NCBI GenBank assembly: GCA_943788045.1
Contig: CALSOT010000002.1
Span: 366,310-430,309, forward strand
Source: an uncultured Polaribacter sp.
GTDB taxonomy: Bacteria > Bacteroidota > Bacteroidia > Flavobacteriales > Flavobacteriaceae
Direction: 5' to 3'
DNA length: 64,000 bases
Below the pieces are notes generated by a model that ran no database searches, was not told the origin of the DNA, and was given only the letters and a program-made list of their open reading frames with translations. The translations under genes were made by a program, and so were the position numbers. Below, piece after piece: positions 52,214 to 61,964 of the stretch. Position 1 is the first letter of the stretch. Each line of letters starts with the position of its first letter.

Positions 52214-52244
52214 TAAAAAAACAGGGCATCTTTCAATGCCCTGT
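52214..52244 (-). terminator. Internal terminator between susD and the VCBS gene
   Basis: A perfect 9-bp GC-containing stem (acagggcat/atgccctgt, 52221-52229 and 52236-52244), followed on the minus strand by seven T residues. It lies 25 nt after the susD stop and 35 nt before the VCBS start. Confidence 0.82.
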
Positions 52245-52268
52245 AATAAACTAATTCAAAAATTTATT

Positions 52269-53954
52269 TTACCAATCTGGGTTTTGAGTTAATACCCCAC
52301 CACTTCCATCAATTGCTGAAATTGGAATTGGCCAATTATTGTGTTTACTGCTCCATGTACCGGCTTCTGAACCAAATTGCGGGTTCGCACGAGATTCATT
52401 TTCAACATATGTATTCATTCTTGCAGCGGTATTTCCCCATCTTACGATGTCAAAATATCTATGTCCTTCCATTCCCATTTCTAAACGACGCTCAAAACGT
52501 ACTGCTTTTCTAGCAGCTTCTTGTGTTGAAAAATCAGAAGAAACATAAGGCTCTATTACATAATTTGCCGCATTTCCTCCTCCTGGCGCTTGTACATAGT
52601 TCGAGGATTTAGCTCTATTTCTTACTATATTTACGTTTGAAAGTGCAGTACTTAAATCTCCTGTTTCAAGAGCAGCCTCTGCATGCATTAACAATACATC
52701 TGCAAAACGCATAACGTGATAGTTAACACCAGAGTTTTGTTCACCCCAACCACCTGTTGACATATTGTCTGTTTCACCGTTCCAATACGTGTTTTTCTTA
52801 GGTAAATAAGCACCTGAAATATCAGAAGGCTCATTTCTTAACCAATCTGCACCAGGACTTACGCCATAACCGTTATAATCGATACCTCTTCGAGCTATTG
52901 TATAATCAACTCTTGGATCTAATGGCCCCGCGTATGGTGTAAATGGATCTGCTGAAGGAATCCCTAAATCACTAGTTACGTCAGAATCCGCGTAAGTGTC
53001 TAATTCTGGCAAACCAGCTGCAGTAGTTTTATAGGCGTTCAATAAATCTTGAGATGGCATATAGAATCCACAACAAGACGCATAAGGACCACCGTTAATG
53101 AAATTTAAAGCACCTCTTAGGTTTGTATTTGATCCGGTAGCATCTTTAGTAAATTGGATAGCGAACATTGTTTCACTACTATTTTCACCAGCTAATCTAA
53201 AGTTGTCTACAAAATCTGCCATTAAAGAATAAGGTCCATTGTTAACAACATCTGCTAGTAATGGCAGCGCTGCATTCCAATCAGATTGGTACAAATGTGT
53301 TTTTCCTAAAAATGCTTTCGCAACCCAAGAATTTGGTCTACCTATTACATCTTGGCTATTTGGCAAGTTGTCTGCAGCATATTTAAAATCTGCTTCTATT
53401 TTATCCCATGGCGCACTCAGGTTTGGTTGGTTAAACTCTTGAGCGGCATACATTTCTTCGTCAATAAAAGGAATGTACTTATATATTTTCGTCAATTCAA
53501 AGTAAAAATGACCTCTTAAAAAACGTGCTTCTGCCAATTGAGCACTAAAATCTCCTTCAGGAATTGAATTAATCAATGCGATTACTGCATTTGCTCTTTG
53601 AGCACCCGCCCAAACTGCAGACCATTTTCCTAAGAAATATGAACTACCCGTAGACCAATTTAAAGTTTCTACGTTGTATAATTCTGGTTGATCACCATCC
53701 GTACTTCCCTTGTGGGCGTCATCAGACAATGTATCAAAAATCCAGTTAGAAGGGCCTTGTGCCCATCCTTCACCTACAGAGTTTAATCGAACACCATCTA
53801 GCGCAGAATAGGCACCTGTAAGCATTAAATTAACTCCTGTTTCATTTTGCAATGCCACATCACTTAAAGCACCAACAGCTGGTGATTCTGTAAAGTCATC
53901 GCTACACGCTAGTACCAATGCTAGCGCACTAAAATAAATAAATATTTTTTTCAT
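52269..53954 (-). CDS. SusD/RagB family outer-membrane lipoprotein
   Basis: A 561-aa glycan-binding lid of the SusC transporter. The lipoprotein signal is IFIYFSALALVLACSDD, followed by the SusD-like N-terminal domain (NLMLTGAYSALDG, FWNW-like WSAVWAGAQRANAVI) with TPR-type helices (FLRGHFYFELTKIY, AKAFLGKTHLYQSDW). The C-terminal RagB/SusD domain holds VLLMHAEAALETG and FERRLEMGMEGHRYFDIVRWG, which is strongly conserved. It begins 6 nt after susC. The ligand is unknown; genomic context points to a beta-glucoside. Confidence 0.95.
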   Translation of the reverse strand: MKKIFIYFSALALVLACSDDFTESPAVGALSDVALQNETGVNLMLTGAYSALDGVRLNSVGEGWAQGPSNWIFDTLSDDAHKGSTDGDQPELYNVETLNWSTGSSYFLGKWSAVWAGAQRANAVIALINSIPEGDFSAQLAEARFLRGHFYFELTKIYKYIPFIDEEMYAAQEFNQPNLSAPWDKIEADFKYAADNLPNSQDVIGRPNSWVAKAFLGKTHLYQSDWNAALPLLADVVNNGPYSLMADFVDNFRLAGENSSETMFAIQFTKDATGSNTNLRGALNFINGGPYASCCGFYMPSQDLLNAYKTTAAGLPELDTYADSDVTSDLGIPSADPFTPYAGPLDPRVDYTIARRGIDYNGYGVSPGADWLRNEPSDISGAYLPKKNTYWNGETDNMSTGGWGEQNSGVNYHVMRFADVLLMHAEAALETGDLSTALSNVNIVRNRAKSSNYVQAPGGGNAANYVIEPYVSSDFSTQEAARKAVRFERRLEMGMEGHRYFDIVRWGNTAARMNTYVENESRANPQFGSEAGTWSSKHNNWPIPISAIDGSGGVLTQNPDW

Positions 53955-53960
53955 TTTTTT

Positions 53961-56900
53961 TTAAAATTTAAAATTAACACCCATTGTAAAAATCTTAGAA
54001 TTTGGGTAAATTCTGTTATCAACACCTAAACTTAAATTATTTTGTGAGATGATTTCAGGATCAAACCCAGAATAATCTGTAATAGTAAATAAATTAGTTG
54101 CTTGCACATAGAAGCGTGCAGAGCTTATGTTCATTTTTTTAGTGATATCTTCTGACAACGAATATCCGATCTGAATATTTTTTAATCTAAAGAAAGAACC
54201 ATCTTCTACATAATATGAATTTGGATCACCTTCGTTATTTGTAATTGAAGTTGATAATGCTGGTACATTAGTGTTTGTATTACTTGGTGTCCAAGCGTCC
54301 AATACTCTTGTGCTTCTATTTCCATTTACGAAAGCAGGAAAATCTGTATAAAACTTATTAAAGTTATAAATATCGTTTCCTTGAGAACCTGTAAAGAATA
54401 ACTGAGCATCAAAACCTTTGTAAGCTCCTGATAAGTTAAGACCATAGGTGAAATCTGCATGCGGAGAACCAATATTTGTTCTGTCATCATCATCTACAGT
54501 TCCATCACCATTTACATCTTCATAAACAAACCTACCTGTATCAGACAATCCAATTACTTTACGACCGTAGAAATAAGACATCTCTTCTCCTTCTTCTGTT
54601 CTTGTAGGTTGTTGCCCTCTTAATTCATTTGTTCTACCTCCAACTGGAGCGCCCCCAATCAATTTAACCACTTCATTCTTATAGCGTGATAAGTTTAAAC
54701 TTGCGCCATAAGAGAAACCTGAATCGGTAGTATCATTCCATCCTAGACCTAAATCAAATCCTGTGTTTTGTATGTCACCTAAATTTACATAAGGAGCAGA
54801 TGCATCAATTGCAGTTGTGCTAATTAACCCAAAATCTTGAGAAATCAAATCTTTAGTTTTAATTTGATACCCTTCTAGAGACATATTTAATCTACTATCC
54901 AACATCGCTAGTTCAACACCAAAGTTTAAGGATTCACTTGTCTCCCATCTTAAATTTGGGTTTCCAATTGCTGATATAATTGCTCCTGAACTTAAATTAG
55001 CTCCATCAAAGTAATAATCGGCTTGTGAGTTATTTAAGCTTGAGATGTTTATTGTTGGATTGTTAACTGGTAATGTTTGATTACCTAATTGCCCCCATGA
55101 TCCTTTTAACTTTAATCTGTTAACAAAACCATCAGCATTAAAGAAATCTTCTTTACTCATGATCCATCCTCCACTAAAAGAAGGGAATGTTGCACTTTTA
55201 TTGTCACCTAAAAAACGAGAAGAAGTATCGTTTCTTAATGTTACAGTTGCAAAGTATTTATCTCTAAAAGAGTAGTTTACAGTTGCGAAAACAGATGCTA
55301 ATGAATTAGAATTATCGTAAGCATAATCCACTTTTGGTGGCACAGCACCATTGTTTAATAAATAAAAGTCAGGTGTTTCGAATAAGAAATCTGAAACAGT
55401 AACCCCTTTTCCTTTATCAGAATTTTTCAATGCTTCATAACCTACTAAGGCATTAATACTGTGTTCTTTGTATGTTTTGTTGTAAGACAATACATTTGAC
55501 CAAATCCAATTAGAAGCCGTTTGGTCTTGCTCATTTAAATTATTGATACCAATTGGCTCTCCATGTTCAGGATCTAAAGATGTAAAACGTCTTGAATCAA
55601 AAGTATTAAATCCACCACCTAAAGTTGTTTTAAATGATAGGTTTTCTAAAATTTCCCAATTTAAATAAACATCTCCGAAAGCAGCATATCTCTTCGCATA
55701 ATCATCACGAGTTCTGTAATTTTGAGCTACAGGGTTACGAGTGTTTCCAATACCTGGGGCTCTACTTCCTGCAAAAAGACCTTCGTCATCGTATACAGGT
55801 AATAAAGGAGTCATTCTCAACGCCATTTCCCAAGCTTCGCTGTTACCACTTTGCGTGTTTGTAAATGAAACATTCATATGTTCACCAATAGTAATTTTAT
55901 CACCTATTTTGAATTCTGAATTTAATCTTGTACTTAATCTTTCAAAACCAGTATAAGCTGCAACACCATCTCTAGTTAAATATCCAAGTGACATGAAATA
56001 TTTTCCAGTTTCATTTCCGTTAGATAATGACAATGCGATGTTGTTAGTTAAAGCACTTGAAGTCATTGCATCAATCCAATCTGTTCCTCCAGGAGTAACA
56101 GTAGCATTTTTTTCACCTTCTCCCCAAAGAGTGATAGGCTTGTATGATTTAACTCTATTATATTTTACAATAGATGAAGGCACTGTAAATGTACCATCTC
56201 CGTATTGAGGGTGACTTGGGCTTACTCCGTCATTTACTTGACTTTGAAACAACATTTGTGCATGTTGCTCTGGGTTTAGCATGTCTGGTGTATTTGCAAT
56301 TTGCGAAAATCCAGTATACATATCTAAAGTTACCGTAGGTTTACTTTGGTTGTATCCACCGCCTTTCGTTGTAATAATAACAACACCATTTGCAGCTCTT
56401 GCTCCATAAATTGCAGCAGCACCATCTTTAAGAACATTCATCTGATCGATATCAGAAGGGTTCAGGTTGTTTAATGCATTTGGATCATCTGTTTGAACTC
56501 CATCTATAATAAACAATGGGTTGGTATTATTTGTTGTACCGAAACCACGAATATTAATTTTTGGGGCTGCACCAGGAGTGTTGTCACTTAGAACTGTAAC
56601 CCCAGTAGATCTTCCTTGAAGTGCTTCAGCAGCAGTAACTACTGGCGCTTTTAAGGCCTCATCCATATCTATAGAAGCAACAGAACCTGTTAAATCTCCT
56701 CTTGTTTGAGAAGAGTACCCCATCACGATCACTTCATCTAAAGATGTAGCATCCTCTAATAAAACAACATCTATCTTAGAGTTGTCTCCAACAACAATTG
56801 TTTGAGAAATCATACCTAAATAAGAAAAGACTAACTCATTACTTGCTGAAACATCAGAAATTGAATAGTTACCATCAAAATCTGTATCTACACCTATAAC

Positions 56901-57047
56901 TGTCCCTTTAACTAAAATGGACACTCCGGGTAAAGGGTTCCCTGAAGAATCTTTTACCTCTCCGGTAATTTTCTTGTTTTGCGAAAAAACATTTTGCATG
57001 CATAAAAGCAGGCATGCAATAATTGTGACTTTAAATTTGTTCATCAT
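53961..57047 (-). CDS. SusC/RagA family TonB-linked outer-membrane transporter
   Basis: A 1028-aa TonB-dependent importer. A signal peptide (TIIACLLLCMQNVFSQ) precedes a carboxypeptidase-regulatory-like domain (ITGEVKDSSGNPLPGVSILVKG), then a TonB box region (EVIVMGYSSQTRGDLTGSV), the plug domain (LFIIDGVQTDDPNALNNLNPSDID) and a ~700-residue beta-barrel ending in F (TMGVNFKF). The start may be the second Met (57044). It is preceded by a promoter-like box at 57225 and a long hairpin. It is followed after 6 nt by susD, the invariable pairing. Confidence 0.96.
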   Translation of the reverse strand: MMNKFKVTIIACLLLCMQNVFSQNKKITGEVKDSSGNPLPGVSILVKGTVIGVDTDFDGNYSISDVSASNELVFSYLGMISQTIVVGDNSKIDVVLLEDATSLDEVIVMGYSSQTRGDLTGSVASIDMDEALKAPVVTAAEALQGRSTGVTVLSDNTPGAAPKINIRGFGTTNNTNPLFIIDGVQTDDPNALNNLNPSDIDQMNVLKDGAAAIYGARAANGVVIITTKGGGYNQSKPTVTLDMYTGFSQIANTPDMLNPEQHAQMLFQSQVNDGVSPSHPQYGDGTFTVPSSIVKYNRVKSYKPITLWGEGEKNATVTPGGTDWIDAMTSSALTNNIALSLSNGNETGKYFMSLGYLTRDGVAAYTGFERLSTRLNSEFKIGDKITIGEHMNVSFTNTQSGNSEAWEMALRMTPLLPVYDDEGLFAGSRAPGIGNTRNPVAQNYRTRDDYAKRYAAFGDVYLNWEILENLSFKTTLGGGFNTFDSRRFTSLDPEHGEPIGINNLNEQDQTASNWIWSNVLSYNKTYKEHSINALVGYEALKNSDKGKGVTVSDFLFETPDFYLLNNGAVPPKVDYAYDNSNSLASVFATVNYSFRDKYFATVTLRNDTSSRFLGDNKSATFPSFSGGWIMSKEDFFNADGFVNRLKLKGSWGQLGNQTLPVNNPTINISSLNNSQADYYFDGANLSSGAIISAIGNPNLRWETSESLNFGVELAMLDSRLNMSLEGYQIKTKDLISQDFGLISTTAIDASAPYVNLGDIQNTGFDLGLGWNDTTDSGFSYGASLNLSRYKNEVVKLIGGAPVGGRTNELRGQQPTRTEEGEEMSYFYGRKVIGLSDTGRFVYEDVNGDGTVDDDDRTNIGSPHADFTYGLNLSGAYKGFDAQLFFTGSQGNDIYNFNKFYTDFPAFVNGNRSTRVLDAWTPSNTNTNVPALSTSITNNEGDPNSYYVEDGSFFRLKNIQIGYSLSEDITKKMNISSARFYVQATNLFTITDYSGFDPEIISQNNLSLGVDNRIYPNSKIFTMGVNFKF

Positions 57048-57100
57048 TCATATTAATTGGTTAATTAAAAAAAAATTGTTTTGCAATGTGTCCGACGTCT

Positions 57101-57197
57101 AAAGACTTTACTAAAAATTATTAAAAATCAATGATAATAGTGCGACCATAATTAGCACTATTATTATTTCAAAAAATAATTTTTTGGTAAAGTCTTT
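57101..57197 (-). promoter_or_regulatory. Long leader hairpin upstream of susC
   Basis: The outer arms aaagactttactaaaaattatt (57101-57122) and aataattttttggtaaagtcttt (57175-57197) pair over ~22 bp with one mismatch and one bulge. An inner 10-bp stem (ataatagtgc/gcactattat, 57134-57143 and 57155-57164) pairs with an 11-base loop. The structure fills more than half of the predicted ~170-nt susC leader. It may regulate translation or termination, or be a small RNA. Confidence 0.6.
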
Positions 57198-57212
57198 TTG
57201 TTTCATATCCAT
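57111..57212 (-). CDS. Possible 33-aa membrane leader peptide
   Basis: A small ORF inside the susC leader hairpin, starting at the ATG at 57212. It encodes a charged N-terminus (MDMKQKDFTKKLFFE) followed by one hydrophobic stretch (IIIVLIMVALLSLIF) and NNF. The predicted transcription start would be only ~6 nt before the ATG. The composition looks like a real single-span membrane peptide, but the surrounding inverted repeat could create it by chance. The longer track ORF (62 aa) starts upstream of the promoter and is not supported. Confidence 0.3.
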   Translation of the reverse strand: MDMKQKDFTKKLFFEIIIVLIMVALLSLIFNNF

Positions 57213-57224
57213 TATTGTACTCTC

Positions 57225-57232
57225 CAAATATA
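57225..57232 (-). promoter_or_regulatory. -7 promoter box for susC
   Basis: TATATTTG on the minus strand matches TAnnTTTG exactly. The -33 region has only a T-rich stretch (ttttctgtg) instead of TTTG, as expected where an activator such as the neighbouring HTCS is needed. Initiation would fall near 57218. Confidence 0.6.
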
Positions 57233-57445
57233 TTAGAATACATCTTTCTTTTTTGACACAGAAAATACAGAGTTTAAAACTATTGTGGCTAATTAACATA
57301 AAATTAACACGGATGCTACATTTAGTTCATGTTATGCATCAATAGTTTCATTTTGTCTATTTGCTTGATTATGATTGTTTTAAGACAAGTGATGTACGGT
57401 GTTGTTTGATTTTAGTGATAAACACGGTCTGAAAACAATAGCTTT

Positions 57446-60400
57446 TTAGGATTTTAAGATAGCTTCTTTTTTTACTTCTAGTTCTGATGGTAAAACACCA
57501 AAATGTGCTTTAAAGCATTTTGAAAAGTATGAAGGTGAAGAAAAGCCAACACTAAAACATGCTTCGCTTATGTTCGCGTTTCCAGAATCTAAAATTTGTT
57601 TAGCTCTTTCTAATCTTATTTTTCTAATAAATTCATTTACTGTTTGACCAGTTAATGTTTTAATTTTTCTGTACAATTGACTTCTACTTAATTTTAATTG
57701 TGATGCCAATTCCTCTACACTTAAATTAGAGTCAGAAATATTCTCATTTATATAGTCTAAAAGCTGTTGTATAAAATCTTTATCAATCGAACTAGAATTA
57801 ATTTTTTCATCTGCACCGCTTATTGCACCAAAATATTTATCGAAAATTAGTTGTCTACTTGTTATTAATTGGGATAAACGAAGCTTTAATAGTTTTAAAT
57901 CGAATGGCTTTACCATGTAGGCATCTGCGCCATTTTCTATACCTTCTATTCTATTTTTAATGGTGGTTCTTGCTGTCAACATTAATAAAGGAATATGACT
58001 TGTAGATGCATCATTTTTTATAGTTTTACAAAATTCAAAACCGTCCATTTCTGGCATTACAACATCTGTGATTATTGCATCTGGTAATACTTCTTTTGCA
58101 ACTTTAATTCCTTCTTTACCATTACTGGCAATAAATACCTTGTACTCAATAGTTAATTCATTTTTTAGGTAATTTATCAGTTCTATATTATCTTCAACAA
58201 TTAAAACTGTTTTTGTTTTAGCTAAAGCAGTTTGTTCTGGTTGTGCTGTTTCTTGTAAAGATTGAATTGACAAGAAATTTTCTTTTACTTGCTCTTTTTT
58301 ATCTTGGTTATAAATGATTTGATCTTCTCTGTAATGTTCTTTACCAATTGGTAAAAGAATTTTAAATGTAGTCCCAGATCCTAACTTGCTTTCCACTTTA
58401 ATTTCTCCTTTATGCAAGTACACAAAACTTTTTACTACTTCTAAACCTATACCTGTACCTCCTATATATGATTTGTTTTGATCTTCTACTTGATAAAATC
58501 GTTCGAATATTTTTTCTACTTCTTTTTCATTTAATCCTGCCCCTGTATCCGAAATTAGTATTTCTACTGCTTTTACAGGTTTCTCTTTATTAACTAATGG
58601 TAAATGATGAAGTTTATCATTAGAAAATAATTCTACATTTATAGCTCCTCCTTTTGGAGTAGCTTTAATTGCATTAGATAAAAGATTGAATATTATTTTT
58701 TCTATCATTTTTTCATCTGCCCAAACACCGAGATCTGGCACATCAGAATCTACACTTAATAGAATGTTTTTATTATTAGCTTCTTCTTCAAAATAACTTG
58801 TTAGATTTTTAGTAAAACTGATTAAATTAATTTTACTAGCTCTTACATTCATTTTATTATGTTCTAGTTTTCTAATATCCATTAATTCATTAATTAATCG
58901 ATAGAGTCTGTCTGTATTTTTATAAATTATAGCATGTTTATTTTTTACACTTTGCGGTAGATTTAATTCTTTATTACTAATTATATCTTTAATAGGATTG
59001 ATAATTAAAGTTAAAGGCGTTCTAAATTCGTGAGAGATATTCGTAAAAAATTGAAGTTTCTTTTTGTTTAAATCATCATCTTGAGCTTGAATTAAGCGCT
59101 GATTGTTTAATTCTTCTTTCTCTTTTAAGCGTTTTTGGGTTAAGAAATTTAATAAAAAAATACAGAAAAGAAAAGCAGTAATATAGCATAGTATTGCTGA
59201 CTTAGTTTTCCACCAAGGAGGAAGAATCGTTATTTTTAATTCTAAAGGAACCTCATTCCAAATGTTATCATTATTCGATGCTTTTAATTTAAATACATAA
59301 TTTCCTTGATCTAAGTTTGTGTATGTAGCACTTCTTTTTTGACCGACGTAGTTCCATGAAGATTCATATCCCTCTAAATAATACGCGTAGTTATTTTTTT
59401 CTGATCGTGTATAATTTAAACCTGTAAACTCAATTGTAAAAACAGATTGTTTGTGTGATAACTCAATACTATTTGTTTCTGAAATTACTTTTTTTAATGG
59501 GGAGTTTTCTTCCTTTGGTGTAACGGATTTATTAAATAGTTTAAAATCGGTTAAATGCAATGATGGTAGACTTGAATTAGTATTTATATCCTTTGGATTG
59601 AAATAATCTAATCCTTTATAATTACCAAAATATAAAGTTCCTTTTTCATCTTTAAATACGGCTTCAAAGTTAAAATCATTAGATAATAAACCATCATTAG
59701 AGTTGAAATTGGTGAACTTTTTATCTTCTACGTTTATTTTTGTTAGCCCGGAATTACCACTAACCCAAATATTTTTATCATTGTCTTCTATTATTGCTGA
59801 AATATTTTCTTCTTCTAAGCCAACAGATTTATTATACCAAGTAAAAGAATCTTTTTCTTTATTATACATACAAAGACCAGCGCCCCTTGTTCCAATCCAA
59901 ATATTCTTATCAGAAGATTCATAGATTGAGAGAATATGATTTACATCGGATAAGTTACCGTATTCTTTTTGCATTCTTTTGGCTAAAGAGGTAATGTCAA
60001 ATTTGTTATCACCTAAATCTTCTATTTTAAACAAACCATCTGCAGTACCAACCCAGACAACATCATCAGAAGAAACCGACACACACATTATCTTATTACC
60101 TAAATATTTATATTTAAGAAATTCTTTTGAATTGTATTTTGTAAATTCGTTTGTCGATAAATTGTAGGAGTTTAAACCATCAGAGTAAGACGCAATCCAA
60201 ACGTTACCTTTAGAATCTTCTGAGAAACTTCTAAAAGCATTAGAGTTAATTGTCTCTGGCCTGTTTGTTCTATTAAAGTTGATAAATTTCTTAGCACCTT
60301 TCTTGAGGAGAAAGATACCTTCATCCCAACTTCCTGCCCATAAATTGTCTTGAGAATCTAAGAACAAACTTACTATATAGTCAGATTTAAGACCCGAATA

Positions 60401-61597
60401 AGCGGTATTACTTTTTTTATTTATGTGTGTAAATTTTCCGGTTATAGGATTGTAAACATCAATACCTCCGCCATCCGTAGACATCCATATATTTCCAGAT
60501 TTATCTTTGAGAACAGATGTTACGGAAGGAATAGTGAGTGAATTATTTTTATTGCTTAAACTTTTTAGATCTTTAAATTTATCAAAAAGTTGATCACTAA
60601 CAGCAATTCCGCTATTAAAATATCCCATCCAAATTCTATCATTTTTATCTATAAAAAGTTCCCAAATTGAATTATGTAGGATGCTATTTTCGTCGGTTTT
60701 ATTTGATACATAGTGTTTAACTAAAGTACCATTTTCTTTGAGATGAAAAAGCCCATCATTTTCTGTAGCAATCATCAACGTATTATCAGATAATTGAATG
60801 ATCTTCATTATCTTTTTTGATGTATAATCAAATTTATCTAAACGAATAATATTATTGTTTCGATCATTTGTTAGCGCACATTTATAAACCCCTTCACCTC
60901 CGTAAAATCCAATCCATAAATTATCATTGTTATCTATAAATAAATTTTCTATTGCAGTGTTTATTGATTTATCTGTATCTGTAAATAATCTTGTATGAAT
61001 TAATTTATTGTTTATGAAGTCGACTTCTTTTAAACCAAGATTTGTACCTAGAAAAGTTTTACCCTGTTTTGTGTTTTTTATACTGTGTATTGTGAGATCC
61101 TGTTGGGTGTTGTTTAAAACTTTAACAACTTCAAAAGTAGATGTGTTTAATTTAAATAACCCTGTGTTATCAGTTCCAACTAGTAAATTCCCTGATGTAT
61201 CTTCTTCGAGATCTAAAATATTTTCTTTAAAATTACTTTTTAATGATATCCTTTTAAATTGATCTAAATCTTTGTCATATAGGTTTAAGCCATTTTCTGT
61301 ACCAAACCAAAGTCTTTTTTGGCTATCAACAAATGCGCATTGAACAAGATTACTACTTAAAGAAGTGTTGTCTTCTAAATCATTTTTATAGGCGTAGTAA
61401 TCTATACCATCAAATTTGTAAATACCAGTTCCAGTAGTTCCAATCCATATAAACCCAAAATGATCTTGCACTATAGAAGAAACACCAACTTTAGGTATGC
61501 CTTCTTTAATATTTATAAAACTATGCCCTGTAAAAGACTCTTGTGCATAATTATTTATGCATAAAAATAGTAATGTAAACGCAAATAGTTTTTTCAT
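57446..61597 (-). CDS. Hybrid two-component system regulator (HTCS) of the PUL
   Basis: A 1383-aa one-polypeptide sensor-regulator. A signal peptide (KLFAFTLLFLCINNYAQ) leads to a periplasmic two-bladed-propeller sensor made of reg_prop repeats (residues ~25-725, e.g. GFIWIGTTGTGIYKFDG) and a Y_Y_Y domain (~730-790). One membrane helix lies near 800-822. The kinase has the phospho-accepting His856 in FFTNISHEFRTPLTL, then HATPase boxes (NLLSNAIKATPKGG, GGTGIGLEVVKSF). A receiver domain has Asp1178 (AIITDVVMPEMDGFE), and an AraC-type helix-turn-helix ends the protein (~1280-1375). It should sense a released oligosaccharide and activate susC and probably the 39-kb operons. Confidence 0.95.
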   Translation of the reverse strand: MKKLFAFTLLFLCINNYAQESFTGHSFINIKEGIPKVGVSSIVQDHFGFIWIGTTGTGIYKFDGIDYYAYKNDLEDNTSLSSNLVQCAFVDSQKRLWFGTENGLNLYDKDLDQFKRISLKSNFKENILDLEEDTSGNLLVGTDNTGLFKLNTSTFEVVKVLNNTQQDLTIHSIKNTKQGKTFLGTNLGLKEVDFINNKLIHTRLFTDTDKSINTAIENLFIDNNDNLWIGFYGGEGVYKCALTNDRNNNIIRLDKFDYTSKKIMKIIQLSDNTLMIATENDGLFHLKENGTLVKHYVSNKTDENSILHNSIWELFIDKNDRIWMGYFNSGIAVSDQLFDKFKDLKSLSNKNNSLTIPSVTSVLKDKSGNIWMSTDGGGIDVYNPITGKFTHINKKSNTAYSGLKSDYIVSLFLDSQDNLWAGSWDEGIFLLKKGAKKFINFNRTNRPETINSNAFRSFSEDSKGNVWIASYSDGLNSYNLSTNEFTKYNSKEFLKYKYLGNKIMCVSVSSDDVVWVGTADGLFKIEDLGDNKFDITSLAKRMQKEYGNLSDVNHILSIYESSDKNIWIGTRGAGLCMYNKEKDSFTWYNKSVGLEEENISAIIEDNDKNIWVSGNSGLTKINVEDKKFTNFNSNDGLLSNDFNFEAVFKDEKGTLYFGNYKGLDYFNPKDINTNSSLPSLHLTDFKLFNKSVTPKEENSPLKKVISETNSIELSHKQSVFTIEFTGLNYTRSEKNNYAYYLEGYESSWNYVGQKRSATYTNLDQGNYVFKLKASNNDNIWNEVPLELKITILPPWWKTKSAILCYITAFLFCIFLLNFLTQKRLKEKEELNNQRLIQAQDDDLNKKKLQFFTNISHEFRTPLTLIINPIKDIISNKELNLPQSVKNKHAIIYKNTDRLYRLINELMDIRKLEHNKMNVRASKINLISFTKNLTSYFEEEANNKNILLSVDSDVPDLGVWADEKMIEKIIFNLLSNAIKATPKGGAINVELFSNDKLHHLPLVNKEKPVKAVEILISDTGAGLNEKEVEKIFERFYQVEDQNKSYIGGTGIGLEVVKSFVYLHKGEIKVESKLGSGTTFKILLPIGKEHYREDQIIYNQDKKEQVKENFLSIQSLQETAQPEQTALAKTKTVLIVEDNIELINYLKNELTIEYKVFIASNGKEGIKVAKEVLPDAIITDVVMPEMDGFEFCKTIKNDASTSHIPLLMLTARTTIKNRIEGIENGADAYMVKPFDLKLLKLRLSQLITSRQLIFDKYFGAISGADEKINSSSIDKDFIQQLLDYINENISDSNLSVEELASQLKLSRSQLYRKIKTLTGQTVNEFIRKIRLERAKQILDSGNANISEACFSVGFSSPSYFSKCFKAHFGVLPSELEVKKEAILKS

Positions 61598-61964
61598 AAA
61601 AATTTTTTTTTAACGCATTGTAATATTACATTTTTAACTTAACTATACCAAATAGATTTCGTCTCTTTAATAGTTTTTAATTTACATTATGCAATGATTT
61701 TATTTGAAACTATTAAATAAAATTAGGTGCAGAACTATTCGAAAAACTTTTTTTCAATTAACAATATCATTCCAATATTTAAAGATAGTTTTCAATACTA
61801 AAAATTACTATCATAGAATGAGCATCGAATAGAATAAATGTTGCTTTTAGCGAAAAAAATGTTCTAAATTAATTAGAAAGGTATTAATTGTTTATTGTGG
61901 TTATTGCCATTACTTGTAAAAAAATACGTTGAAACGCGAGACCTTTTGGGGAAGTGCTAAAATA
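61598..61964. other. Intergenic region upstream of the HTCS gene
   Basis: A 367-bp AT-rich region without a gene. A TTCTAA/TTAGAA hairpin (61862-61878), followed on the minus strand by CATTTTTTT, may terminate the permease transcript. The 8-bp pair ctattcga (61735) and tcgaatag (61825) is inverted across 82 bp; its meaning is unclear. No TAnnTTTG box for the HTCS gene was seen. Confidence 0.45.

Larger units (their letters stand above)
57048..57445. other. susC leader and HTCS-susC intergenic region
   Basis: A 398-bp region downstream of the regulator gene and upstream of susC. It holds a -7 promoter box (57225-57232), a long hairpin (57101-57197) containing a 33-codon ORF, and a nine-T stretch read on the minus strand near 57067-57075. 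Upstream of the promoter, TTGTCT/AGACAA (57353, 57383) and TTGATTATG (57365) are candidate regulator sites. Confidence 0.55.

Noticed and set aside
61735-61832. 8-bp inverted pair ctattcga/tcgaatag upstream of the HTCS gene
   Set aside because: With 82 bp between the arms and no other support, this is within chance expectation for AT-rich DNA.
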